In this document: positions 25,514 through 32,917 of the stretch, one piece after another
Numbering within the stretch: the first letter of the stretch is position 1
Layout: every line of letters starts with the position of its first letter
NCBI RefSeq assembly: GCF_014696345.1
Contig: NZ_JACJPY010000051.1
Location: 1-33,019 of the forward strand
DNA length: 33,019 nucleotides
DNA from: Pseudanabaena cinerea FACHB-1277
GTDB lineage: Bacteria; Cyanobacteriota; Cyanobacteriia; Pseudanabaenales; Pseudanabaenaceae
Reading direction: 5' to 3'
Position numbers and translations under genes: made by a program
Notes under the pieces: generated by a model
Database searches by the model: none
Seen by the model: the letters and a program-made list of their open reading frames with translations, nothing else
Told to the model about the DNA's origin: nothing

Positions 25514-25552
25514 AAAAAGCAGGATCAGCACTAAGTACTGATCCTGCTTTTT
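25514..25552. terminator. Bidirectional terminator between convergent genes
   Basis: AAAAAGCAGGATCAG (25514-25528) pairs perfectly over 15 bp with 25538-25552, with a 9-base loop. T-runs lie on both strands, so it can serve the CNT gene (plus) and the coiled-coil gene ending at 25566 (minus). Confidence 0.92.
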
Positions 25553-25565
25553 AGGTTTTTTTGAC

Positions 25566-26009
25566 TTACTTACGATTAACCATTTCGATCATTAGCCGAA
25601 TGCTTTCAGCTTGAGTTTTAGCCACATCCGCTTGATTTTTAGCAGATTCAGCTTGGATTTTGGCAGATTCAGCTTGGTTTTTAATTGATTCAGCTTGGAT
25701 TTTGGCAGATTCAGCTTGGATTTTGGCAGATTCAGCTTGCTCTATGGCGATCGCGGCTTGACGTTCGAGGATTGACTCGATTCGCGCCATACGCTGATTA
25801 GATTCTGCTAATAATTGAGCCGTTACCTCTCTATTTTCCCTAGCCTCTTCCGAAATGCCATATATTTCTGCCTTAAGGTTAGGCACTTCCAAATATAGAG
25901 CCTGAACTAGTTGACCAATCTGCTCGATCAAAGTATTGATGCGATCGCCCTGCTCGTCAATCTTATTAGCAAAGCGATCTAGCCTCTCATCAGTCCATTC
26001 CGATGTCAT
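25566..26009 (-). CDS. Hypothetical coiled-coil protein with 7-residue QAESAKI repeats
   Basis: The function is not known. Of 147 residues, 1-85 is a charged helical region (DERLDRFANKIDEQGDRIN) and 88-140 is a run of heptads: QAESAKI, QAESAKI, QAESIKN, QAESAKI, QAESAKN, QADVAKT, QAESIRL. The DNA shows the same as 21-bp tandem units. Such a run forms a regular coiled coil or extended helix. There is no signal peptide or membrane segment. It follows the DUF6825-like gene by 21 bp on the same strand, probably in one transcript. Its beginning resembles short cyanobacterial proteins with variable numbers of repeats. The bidirectional terminator ends it. Confidence 0.75.
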   Translation of the reverse strand: MTSEWTDERLDRFANKIDEQGDRINTLIEQIGQLVQALYLEVPNLKAEIYGISEEARENREVTAQLLAESNQRMARIESILERQAAIAIEQAESAKIQAESAKIQAESIKNQAESAKIQAESAKNQADVAKTQAESIRLMIEMVNRK

Positions 26010-26030
26010 TGATTGAGTTCCTCAAATTGC

Positions 26031-26330
26031 TTAGCGATCGCGATATTCTTGTAACTCAGATTTTAGTTGAGCGATTTCTGCCCTTAAGTTATCGATGGTT
26101 TCTTGCAACTCTTCAGGCTCAATTTCGCCATCATCGGGTTTAACGGTAAATTTTTGCTTGTCAGCCTTTTCCATCACTGTTTCTACAAAAATCCGAATCT
26201 GTTCGCGCTGTTCTGCGTCAAACTTGCCCAAAGCACTCAAGGCATCGGACAAAGTATTTTCAAGGCGATCGATTACCGCCTCAGCAGTGGCTCTACCAAT
26301 AAAGAAAGCGTCTAGGGGTGATTTGCTCAT
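26031..26330 (-). CDS. DUF6825-like conserved cyanobacterial protein
   Basis: A 99-residue soluble helical protein. The N-terminus SPLDAFFIGRATAEAVIDRL and ALSALGKFDAEQREQIRIFV matches, from memory, a conserved cyanobacterial and plastid family (DUF6825) without known role; the FDAEQRE stretch is its best mark. The last 40 residues are acidic and then a short coiled coil (LRAEIAQLKSELQEY). ATG at 26330 is the only sensible start. It precedes the repeat protein by 21 bp. An antisense frame of similar length is a shadow. Confidence 0.7.
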   Translation of the reverse strand: MSKSPLDAFFIGRATAEAVIDRLENTLSDALSALGKFDAEQREQIRIFVETVMEKADKQKFTVKPDDGEIEPEELQETIDNLRAEIAQLKSELQEYRDR

Positions 26331-26422
26331 GATTTTTTGATTTGGACTACTGCCACAATGTTTAGTTTTTGAGGAAAATGAATATTGACATTCTCAGCGC
26401 TGAAGCGCCAGAGATTACTGAT

Positions 26423-26509
26423 TCAGCTAGACAACTTACCAAGCAGATTTGCATCAACTTGACAGAGGTCTAGCTCTCCACAGGCGTGAATTCGGGTATG
26501 CCCTTTATG
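26423..26509 (-). pseudogene. TnpB C-terminal remnant
   Basis: The frame reads HKGHTRIHACGELDLCQVDA, then NLLGKLSS and a stop. TnpB proteins of cyanobacterial IS605 elements end with a similar GHTRI-x-A-x-GE stretch and a short variable tail. It is in a different frame from the N-terminal remnant just upstream. Confidence 0.55.
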
Positions 26510-26699
26510 AGCCTGAAAATAACGCATTTTCGTAAATACATGAAATGTCAAAGTTGAGCATGAAATAACCCTGATTCTCTATATTCCTGACAACCCAATT
26601 ATGTAATTTATTACGTACAAACAGAGCGTTACGAATCACCTCTTCAATGAGGTTGTACTTCTCTGTCCTGTCTCTTAATTTTGCTTCAAGTACTAGCAT
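26505..26699 (-). pseudogene. TnpB N-terminal remnant
   Basis: A 64-residue frame starts MLVLEAKLRDRTEKYNLIEE, then VIRNALFVRNKLHNWVV. This is the N-terminal beta strand and first helix of TnpB (typically MLTLEFKARG, then DAIRTAQFVRNKALRYW). After about residue 37 the similarity ends and the rest is non-homologous until the stop at 26505-26507. The RuvC and zinc-finger parts of the nuclease are missing, so it cannot be active. Confidence 0.65.
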
Positions 26700-26749
26700 G
26701 ATTATTAGTACCTTATACTGCGAATTCTAGCACAAAATGTGAGACCTTA

Positions 26750-26843
26750 CAGCGTTTTGAGCTTGTTTCAAACCTAGAAAAATTCTTGAAAACGGCGCAA
26801 AGTAACGTTCTCAAGAATAATCCTGTACGATTTCAAGCCTCAA
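26750..26843. repeat. Imperfect palindromic spacer repeat (copy C, weak)
   Basis: It starts CAGCG like copy B. ATTCTTGAAAACG near 26780 faces CGTTCTCAAGAAT near 26806 with one unpaired base or mismatch. The outer arms are degenerate. It lies between the TnpB relic and the ycf39 terminator. Confidence 0.5.
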
Positions 26844-26908
26844 TAGGTGGAGGCAAAGAGAGCCATGCTCAAGGCGCGAGGTTTTCAATTTTCAACCTGA
26901 TTTTCTGA

Positions 26909-26947
26909 CAAAAAAAGCTCTAAACCTTGCGTTTAGAAAGGAGCTTT
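26909..26947 (-). terminator. Rho-independent terminator of ycf39
   Basis: On the minus strand AAAGCTC with CTAAAC pairs with GTTTAG and GAGCTTT, followed by a T-run (A-run at 26909-26916 on plus). The stem overlaps the last codons of ycf39. Confidence 0.85.
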
Positions 26948-27886
26948 GATCTTTGGTTCTTTGTAGTCGAGTTCCTTGAGCTTTTTGAGAATACGGCTAA
27001 AGTAATCCTGCATATAGGCTTCGAGAGTTGTCATTTCCGCTTCGTCTAGCCCAAAAATCTTGTAAGTCTCGGTCATATCTGCATCTAGAGGGATGCCACT
27101 AGCAAGGACTTCGGCATATGCCATGCGTTCGGCAAAGCTCCAACCCCACTCAAAGCCCAGTGCCACCTTGCGAGCAAACCGAAGTAAGCCAATGGGCATA
27201 TTAGCGGTTCTGCGGGTGCGCCCCGACATTCTTTCACAGAGTTTGATGATTTCGCTGGGTTGCCATGCTTTTGGCCCTGCGATCGCGAAGGATTGACGTT
27301 CTGTCTCTTTGACGGTCAAAGCCCGAATTGCAAATTTGGCGATGTCTTGGGTATTCATATAGGCGATCGGCGAAGATTCCCCGCCAACCCAAATAGTTTG
27401 GTTTTCTAAAATGGGGATGGCATATTCACCAATTAGATTTTGGAAGAAGCCGCAGGGCTTGAGGATGGTGTAGTTTAAATCAGTGGATGCTAGAAATTTC
27501 TCAGTACAGTTTTTGATATCCATCAATGGCACATTGGGATATTTTTCAGCATTGAGGATAGAGAAGAAAATGAAGCGTTCTACCTTGGCGCGTTCGGCGG
27601 CTTGGATCAATGCGACTTGACCTGACCAATCGACATCTTTAATCCTGAGGGAGTCGGTGGCGCGGGTAGTGGCGGCATCAATGATTTCGGTGATACCTTC
27701 CAATGCGTCGTCTAAACTTTCGGTATTAGTAAGGCTACCAGCCACTAGCTCGGCTCCCCATTCCCTCAAAAAGCCTGCCTTTTTGGGATATCGGACAAGA
27801 CACTTGACCTTTAGCCCCCGATCTAGTGCATGACGGGTGATTTGACGACCTAGTGTACCTGTCGCACCGACGATCAGTAAGCTCAT
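26933..27886 (-). CDS. ycf39: Ycf39, photosystem II assembly factor (atypical SDR/NmrA-like)
   Basis: Ycf39 (plant HCF244) helps insert chlorophyll into newly made D1 and early photosystem II assembly, with high-light-inducible proteins, at the thylakoid membrane. The 317 residues begin with the nucleotide-binding motif LLIVGATGTLGRQ (Gly7, 10, 13). Ycf39 family stretches follow: VKCLVRYPKKAGFLREWGAE, VERFIFFSILNAEKYPN, GFFQNLIGEYAIPI, SPIAYMNTQDIAKFA and the C-terminal YFSRILKKLKELDY. The full length is close to that of known Ycf39. ATG at 27886 is clear. It is monocistronic, with a terminator overlapping the stop. Confidence 0.93.
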   Translation of the reverse strand: MSLLIVGATGTLGRQITRHALDRGLKVKCLVRYPKKAGFLREWGAELVAGSLTNTESLDDALEGITEIIDAATTRATDSLRIKDVDWSGQVALIQAAERAKVERFIFFSILNAEKYPNVPLMDIKNCTEKFLASTDLNYTILKPCGFFQNLIGEYAIPILENQTIWVGGESSPIAYMNTQDIAKFAIRALTVKETERQSFAIAGPKAWQPSEIIKLCERMSGRTRRTANMPIGLLRFARKVALGFEWGWSFAERMAYAEVLASGIPLDADMTETYKIFGLDEAEMTTLEAYMQDYFSRILKKLKELDYKEPKIKAPF

Positions 27887-27956
27887 AAAGTTTTTTATTA
27901 AATTAGTTTTGTAAACATATATAAATCTATCAGATATTTGGTGACAACTTTTGCTT

Positions 27957-28032
27957 ACGGTGCTTTGCGCTCAAATCCCAACCGAGAAAAAATTTGAAAA
28001 CTTTGCAAAGCAAGGTCTTCGGGCTTCTTCTT
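27957..28032. repeat. Spacer repeat, mostly the left arm (copy D)
   Basis: CGGTGCTTTGCGCTCAAATC matches the outer left arm of copies A (GCTTTGCGCT) and B (CGCTCAAATCC). It continues through GAGAAAAAATTTGAAAACTTT to a degenerate right arm (AAGGTCTTCGGGCTTCTTC). It lies in the 347-bp spacer between ycf39 and the 57-aa gene, in which I see no gene. Confidence 0.55.
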
Positions 28033-28233
28033 GTAAATACTTGGTCAGGAATTGGGTAAAACATCGTAATCGAGCAATCGCGATCGGCATCAGTAAGGTT
28101 GGTAAATTGTTAATGAATGTTACGAAAAAAGTGTTTTACAAGAAGAATTATTGAGCAGCCGCCACAGTATCAAGACAGCTAATGTAGTCTGTTTGTCATT
28201 AATAAATGTTTTTAGATATTCGGAATTCAAAAA

Positions 28234-28407
28234 ATGTACAAGAACTCTACAAAAGATCCTGTAGTTGCTGCTGTCACCGCAGGTTTGGGCGCTGGCGCTG
28301 TAGCTTGTTTTAGCGTGAGCCAAGGGCAGAACCTGATTGTGGCGATCGGGGTAACTATTTTTGCCACCACTGTTGCTTTGTTAGTTGATCGGCTTTTCTT
28401 TAATTAA
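28234..28407 (+). CDS. Small membrane protein, 57 residues
   Basis: ATG at 28234 to TAA at 28405-28407. The sequence starts MYKNSTKDPVVAAVTAGLGA and has two hydrophobic stretches, about residues 10-27 and 33-52, split by the polar turn SVSQGQN. It ends LLVDRLFFN. This two-helix hairpin with short polar ends is typical of small cyanobacterial membrane proteins; I do not recognise a specific family. An in-frame GGCGATCGGG and regular codon use support coding. There is no clear Shine-Dalgarno. Confidence 0.6.
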   Translation: MYKNSTKDPVVAAVTAGLGAGAVACFSVSQGQNLIVAIGVTIFATTVALLVDRLFFN

Positions 28408-28418
28408 CGCAATTCAAA

Positions 28419-28540
28419 GTGCTTGACACTCAAACCGCCATCAAGAATCCATCAAGAATCCATCAAGAATATTTTAAAAATCCTATGAAACAAGGCTTTT
28501 AAAATATTCTTTGGGTCTAACCAATGCCTGATTGGTTGAC
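28419..28540. repeat. Palindromic spacer repeat with 11-bp triplication (copy F)
   Basis: AAGAATATTTTAAAA (28465-28479) pairs perfectly over 15 bp with 28497-28511. Just left of it CCATCAAGAAT is repeated three times in tandem (28438-28470). The overall layout, outer arm with GACACTCAAAC then inner stem, resembles the other spacer repeats, but sequence identity is low. It follows the 57-aa gene and could also terminate it. Confidence 0.5.
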
Positions 28541-28643
28541 AAGTCTCTGTCCAAGGCAGTCAATATGCCCACACTACAATGTCAGAAAACTAGCTAATTC
28601 GCGGGAAGATCAAAAATCCATACAAAAAATCCATATAAAATTT

Positions 28644-28922
28644 ATGTCTGAACTCAAAAAATTTATCATGTGGGGAAGTTACTGTGAAGGTGTCATCGAT
28701 AAACGAATGCCATATCGCCAAGCCCATTTGGATAATCTCAAAGCTCTCCATGAATCGGGGCAGCTACTAAGCATTGGTCCAACGCAGGATGTAACTAAGG
28801 TATTTGCAGTATATGCGGCAGTGGATGAGGACTCGGTGCGCCAATTAGTAGAGGCTGATCCCTATTGGCAAAATGGCATTTGGACGGATTATGAAGTGCA
28901 TGAATGGTTTCAAGTTTATTAA
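28644..28922 (+). CDS. YciI-like family protein
   Basis: A 92-residue dimeric alpha-beta barrel (ferredoxin-like) protein. The start MSELKKFIMWGSYCEGVIDK, then RMPYRQAHLDNLKALHESGQ, and PYWQNGIWTDYEVHEW near the end, follow YciI/YCII proteins, with the conserved His (residue 28) of the H-L-x-x-L motif and the late Asp of EADPY. The function of the family is uncertain, though some members cleave chlorinated substrates. The ATG at 28644 is chosen; an upstream frame from 28524 lies in repeat-like DNA. The stop overlaps that of the convergent transporter gene. Confidence 0.85.
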   Translation: MSELKKFIMWGSYCEGVIDKRMPYRQAHLDNLKALHESGQLLSIGPTQDVTKVFAVYAAVDEDSVRQLVEADPYWQNGIWTDYEVHEWFQVY

Positions 28923-29992
28923 TCTGGATCTGGGGTTTGCTTGATGCTATTTCTTTGGGCGGAGAAATGATTGAATAAAATTCTGCTGCTGCCTGCGATC
29001 GGTGGCGCGAGAACACTGCCAACAATACCAAATAGCTCGAAACCAACGATGATTGATAATAAAAGCTCGAAGGGGTCAAGGTTTAGGTAAGGCGCAACTA
29101 ACCAAGGTTGCAGGATAAAGGCTTCAATTTGTTGCAGTCCAAAGCAAATTACTAAGGCGATCGCCCCTCGATTAAAATCAACGCCCCAAGCGGCAATGAA
29201 AATGGCAACTAAAGCCACCAGTCCGCCGATATAGGGGATAAGATTTAGCACCGCCACCAACAGCCCCAATGCCCCTGCAAAGGGAATGCCAGCGATCGAT
29301 AATATTAAGTAAGTGCAGAATCCTAACAGGGTGGAAGTGCCAAACCTGCCAACCACATAAGCACCTAGACATCTATTGATTGGGGGGATTAGGGCTTTGA
29401 CCTCGGTTTGGATCTTGATTGGGAAGGGATTTAAGCATCGCTGAGTGAGACTTTCGGAGTTGATCACCATATATGCAGCGATCATCATGCTCAAAATGGC
29501 TAAACCGATCGCATTGAATACTTGCAATGTAAAGCCAAAGGTTTGCCCAACGATATCCCGACCAAAATTCTGTGCTTGCTCAATTATGGGCTGCGTTTGC
29601 AAGAGCTTATTGAGTTGTTCTTGACTGATGTTATTGAATAAACCACCTTTTGGCAGTTGGATCTGTTCTAGTAAACTGGGCAACTTGATCAAAAACTGCC
29701 CTAGTTCTAGGATAATTTGTGGTGCGGGGGCAACTGCCAAAACTATCACAATCAACAGAAACAGGTAGAGCATGGCGATCGCCGCCGCTTTCCCCAGTCC
29801 CAGATGCCAATGCTTATATTTGATGCGCCATTTAGTGATCTGCTCGACAATTGGCGCGATCGCCCCTGCCAAAAACAGGCTAATCAGTAACAGTTGCAAT
29901 GTTTGCTTGAGTCTAAAAGCAAGGTAGATCCCGACAGCAACAATAGCGATGATTTTTAGGTATTTGGGATAGTCAAATTTACCTTTCAGCAC
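28919..29992 (-). CDS. AI-2E/PerM family transporter
   Basis: An inner-membrane protein of the AI-2E (UPF0118, PerM) family, with members that export autoinducer-2 or act as sodium/proton antiporters; the substrate here cannot be told. Of 357 residues there are about eight membrane segments: two at 12-45, one at 67-90, one near 155-178, and a cluster from 215 to 335. The family's GRFGTSTLLGF and LNLIPYIGGLVALV stretches are present. A soluble loop (about 95-150) is as expected. The start is a GTG at 29992. The stop overlaps that of the YciI-like gene by a few bases, tail to tail. Confidence 0.85.
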   Translation of the reverse strand: MLKGKFDYPKYLKIIAIVAVGIYLAFRLKQTLQLLLISLFLAGAIAPIVEQITKWRIKYKHWHLGLGKAAAIAMLYLFLLIVIVLAVAPAPQIILELGQFLIKLPSLLEQIQLPKGGLFNNISQEQLNKLLQTQPIIEQAQNFGRDIVGQTFGFTLQVFNAIGLAILSMMIAAYMVINSESLTQRCLNPFPIKIQTEVKALIPPINRCLGAYVVGRFGTSTLLGFCTYLILSIAGIPFAGALGLLVAVLNLIPYIGGLVALVAIFIAAWGVDFNRGAIALVICFGLQQIEAFILQPWLVAPYLNLDPFELLLSIIVGFELFGIVGSVLAPPIAGSSRILFNHFSAQRNSIKQTPDPD

Positions 29993-30116
29993 AAATTTCT
30001 ACCACTTTCTACAGTAATGTTAATTGCAGCGAGTTACCCAAGATTTACCCAGTAACCCTTCGGCAAACACTTGACGCTTTGAAAAATTCTGCAAAAATTT
30101 TTAAAGAGAATCCTAT

Positions 30117-30146
30117 TTTATAGATTTTTATAGATTTTTATAGATT
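30117..30146. repeat. Short tandem repeat TAGATTTTTA
   Basis: TAGATTTTTA occurs twice in tandem (30121-30140) with partial units on both sides, in the AT-rich leader 40-65 bp before the ABC-2 permease gene. Confidence 0.7.
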
Positions 30147-30182
30147 TCCTTTGTTTTCTGATTATCTCAGTCAAAAACTCCC

Positions 30183-30962
30183 ATGAACTATGGATATGAA
30201 GCGATCGCGATCGGGCGGCGCATTTTGTTAGAGCTATTTCGCACCTACCGAACTTTATTGTTGTGGGTGATATTTCCTGTTTCTATGTTGTTGCTCAATG
30301 GCTTTGTTTTGGCTGAAGGCTCCAAAATCTCTACTGCCGAATCCTTTAAGTTAGCTGCACCAGCGACCTTAATTGGTTCTGCCCTATTTTTTAGTTGTCT
30401 CGGCGGTACGATGTCCACCATTGTCTCTGAACGCGAAAGTCTGACAATTAAGCGCTTACTAATTGCCCCAATTCACGGTGTTTCTTACTTTCTAGGGATT
30501 TTCTTTGCCTATGCCGTAATTGGTATCGGGCAAACACTGCTCATCTACGCGATCGCCTCTTTTTGGGAAGTGCGATTTAATGGCTCAATCGTCCTTGGGC
30601 TATTTGTAATTTTCGCCAGTATTGCCTCCTATGTTGGCATCGGCTTTGTCCTTGCCACCAAATTTGCTCGCCGTGCCGAAGATGTTAACTCATTAGTTGC
30701 TGCTGTGGGCGTACCTTTGCTAATCCTTGGCGGCGCTTTTTTTCCCACCACATTTCTATCAAAAGATTTATTGTTAATTACACAGTTCAACCCTGTATAT
30801 CACATGAGTGAAGCATTTACTGCCCTATCTACCAATAGTAAATCTTGGGATAACTATGACTTGCTGCTGCATCTGCGGTTTTTAGTGGGCTTTCTGATCG
30901 TAGCGATCGCATCGGGGTGGCTATCTTACAAACGGATGCTTCGCAATGAAAGCCATCTTTAA
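30183..30962 (+). CDS. ABC-2 type transporter permease
   Basis: Membrane subunit of an ABC exporter (ABC-2 family, as in drug, polysaccharide or antibiotic exporters). The 259 residues have six hydrophobic segments: about 26-45, 57-76, 100-125, 135-160, 173-192 and 233-250. The family's ERESLTIKRLLIAPI coupling helix after segment two and GVPLLILGGAFFPTTFL are present. No ATP-binding subunit is in the neighbouring genes, where these proteins usually pair. ATG at 30183 is preceded by TCAAAAACTCCC and has no clear Shine-Dalgarno. It is alone on its strand after a 190-bp spacer and is followed by 596 bp without genes. Confidence 0.85.
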   Translation: MNYGYEAIAIGRRILLELFRTYRTLLLWVIFPVSMLLLNGFVLAEGSKISTAESFKLAAPATLIGSALFFSCLGGTMSTIVSERESLTIKRLLIAPIHGVSYFLGIFFAYAVIGIGQTLLIYAIASFWEVRFNGSIVLGLFVIFASIASYVGIGFVLATKFARRAEDVNSLVAAVGVPLLILGGAFFPTTFLSKDLLLITQFNPVYHMSEAFTALSTNSKSWDNYDLLLHLRFLVGFLIVAIASGWLSYKRMLRNESHL

Positions 30963-31558
30963 AACCATTATTCTGTAATCGAATCGAGTAATCCCTTACT
31001 AGTCGGATAATTAACATAAACTGACATCAAAACCCAAAGATTAGCGGTAAACGGCGATTCACTAATCCTTAGAAGTAAGGGGAGCAACCAACTAAATTAT
31101 CGACAGCAAGATCTGTAACATTTTTGCTTGAAAACGTTGACAGTTGTCGGCAACAATACATTCAGCCGATCCTCAAACCTGCAAGCTCAAGTATTCTCAA
31201 GGTAGGGAATCTGCATCAATAATCTCTAGAATTTTGCAAGTCTAAAGATAATGCAGTGATTTTTAGTCTTGGCATAAAGCAAATTCAAGGTATAGTTATA
31301 CAGATATTTAGATGGATTTCACTTGGCAGATCTCCTTCAAGCTAACTTAAACGAACATTTATACTCCCTTTCCAGTCTAACAATAGATATTGAAGCCCAG
31401 AATTAACGGTATGGGGCGCAACGCCACAACATTAATTCTGAAATGCGAAAGGAGTAATTATCCAGATTGGTTTTAAATCCAGTAAAGCTTTGCAGGAGCC
31501 AATACAAAATCTGATACGCAGCTAGTTGTAGAAAAGTCAATTCAGCACAGAATAAATA
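30963..31558. other. 596-bp spacer before the glycosyltransferase
   Basis: There is no credible gene on either strand. It holds an inverted repeat (31399-31439) with AGAATTAA facing TTAATTCT and GGCG facing CGCC inside, and otherwise AT-rich sequence. The promoter of the glycosyltransferase should lie here. A 71-residue minus-strand frame at 31403-31618 has no recognisable features. Confidence 0.6.
31399..31439. repeat. Inverted repeat in the glycosyltransferase leader
   Basis: AGAATTAA (31399-31406) and TTAATTCT (31432-31439) are complementary, with an inner GGCG-CAA-CGCC hairpin. It is about 120 bp before the glycosyltransferase ATG and could be an attenuator or a protein site. There is no T-run. 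Confidence 0.5.
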
Positions 31559-32854
31559 ATGCTCAAGAAGATATCGCATAAAAATCACGTAAAAGCTAGC
31601 ATAAGTATCATTACCCAATTCTATCCACCTGATTATGCGGCAACTGGTCAGTTTATATATGATTTAGCCCATGGTTTAGCTAAACAGGGCTTTGATGTGG
31701 GAGTTTTTACAGGTATGCCAGGGTATGCCTTTAGACAAACAAATGTAAAACGCCAAGAAGATCTCAATGGGGTCAACGTCAAACGTACTGGCTCCATTAA
31801 CCTCATGTCCAAACGCATTCGCAACAAGCTGTTGGCTAGTATTTTGTTTTTGCTGCGCTGCGTGATTAAATTTCGTAGTCGGGGGATGCGTGGTTCACAT
31901 TTGGTCTTGACCTCTGCACCGCCATTTCTAGGCTTGATTGGCTGGTTTTACAACAAAATCTTTGGACATACCTATAGCTGCATTGTTTATGATGTTTATC
32001 CTGAAGTTGCGGTGCGGTTAGGTGTGGTCAATGAAAATCATTGGGTGGTTCATCTGTGGGAATTTCTGAACCGTAAGGTGTGGGACAGGGCGACATCCTT
32101 GATCGTTCTCAGCGATCCCATGAAACAGTTACTAGTATCAAAAAACCCTCAACTTGCCGACAAAATTTATGTCATTCATAGTTGGGCTGATCCCAAATTG
32201 ATCCGCCCGATCGCTAAGTCGGATAATTGGTTTGCAAGGGCGAATGACTTGGTTGATAGTTTTATCGTGCTTTACTCAGGAAATTTGGGGCGCTGCCATG
32301 ATGCCAATACGATTTTAGAAGCAGCTTATCTGTTAAAGGATCATCCAAATATCAAGTTCCTGTTTATTGGCAATGGGGTTGGAGCTAAGATCGTCAAAGA
32401 AGCGATCGCCGCAGGTAAGCTAACTAACGCGATCCAAATGCCATACCAAGATCAAGATGTGCTGCCCTTTTCTCTGACCGCTTGCGATCTCTCCCTTGTT
32501 AGTGTTTTGCCGAATGTCGGCGATACGATCGCACCATCAAAAATGTATGGCATCTTAGCGGCAGGTCGTCCCGTTGCCGCCATCTGTCCTGAGAATAATT
32601 ACTTGCGGGACATTGTTGCTGAAGGTAACTGTGGAAAATGTTTTGCTAATGGTGATGCTCAAGGTTTAGCTAATTACATCAACGACTTAGCAGCAAACCC
32701 TAAATCTGCTGCCGAACTGGGTCATAATGCTCGCAGCATTTTAGAGCTAAAGTACACGGTTGATAAAGCTATCCCTAAATATATGGAAGCATTGGGTATT
32801 CACGACTATGATCCAAGTCTTGCTGTGGAATACAAGCTGGAAACTCAGGTTTAG
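31559..32854 (+). CDS. Glycosyltransferase family 4 (WbuB-like)
   Basis: A retaining GT-B glycosyltransferase likely acting in surface polysaccharide synthesis. The 431 residues begin with ISIITQFYPPDYAATGQFIY, the acceptor-domain opening of WbuB-like GT4 enzymes. The C-terminal domain from about 225 starts FIVLYSGNLGRCHDANTILE, then IKFLFIGNGVG, then the donor-binding region with PSKMYGILAAGRPVAAICPE. A hydrophobic patch at 92-110 and 120-137 suggests membrane contact. The sugar cannot be told. ATG at 31559 fits a short leader before the first strand. No other polysaccharide gene is seen, but the window ends 165 bp later at an IS copy, so the cluster may continue beyond. Confidence 0.9.
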   Translation: MLKKISHKNHVKASISIITQFYPPDYAATGQFIYDLAHGLAKQGFDVGVFTGMPGYAFRQTNVKRQEDLNGVNVKRTGSINLMSKRIRNKLLASILFLLRCVIKFRSRGMRGSHLVLTSAPPFLGLIGWFYNKIFGHTYSCIVYDVYPEVAVRLGVVNENHWVVHLWEFLNRKVWDRATSLIVLSDPMKQLLVSKNPQLADKIYVIHSWADPKLIRPIAKSDNWFARANDLVDSFIVLYSGNLGRCHDANTILEAAYLLKDHPNIKFLFIGNGVGAKIVKEAIAAGKLTNAIQMPYQDQDVLPFSLTACDLSLVSVLPNVGDTIAPSKMYGILAAGRPVAAICPENNYLRDIVAEGNCGKCFANGDAQGLANYINDLAANPKSAAELGHNARSILELKYTVDKAIPKYMEALGIHDYDPSLAVEYKLETQV

Positions 32855-32867
32855 CACTCATGGCAAT

Positions 32868-32895
32868 TTGCAAATGAATTTACTCTCATTTGCAA
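32868..32895 (+). terminator. Hairpin after the glycosyltransferase
   Basis: TTGCAAATGA (32868-32877) pairs perfectly with TCATTTGCAA (32886-32895), with an 8-base loop. It follows the stop by 13 bp. No long T-run follows, so termination is only likely. Confidence 0.55.
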
Positions 32896-32917
32896 GTAAT
32901 TTGGTAAGTAATAAAGA

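Larger units (their letters stand above)
26385..26700 (-). mobile_element. Internally deleted IS200/IS605-type element
   Basis: About 315 bp carries both the start and the end of a TnpB gene but not the middle. The N-terminal part starts at 26699 and the C-terminal part ends at 26423. After the latter stop, GGCGCTTCAGCGC then GAGAATGTCAA on the minus strand (26385-26411) forms a short hairpin and tip resembling the right end of cyanobacterial IS605-type elements. The exact left tip is not visible. It is a dead relic. Confidence 0.6.

Noticed and set aside
25614-25740. Regular 21-bp repeats as a CRISPR-like array
   Set aside because: The units are in frame, encode QAESAKI heptads, and have no spacers between them.
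27951-28154. 67-codon plus-strand frame
   Set aside because: It is made of the spacer palindrome copy D and shows no protein features.
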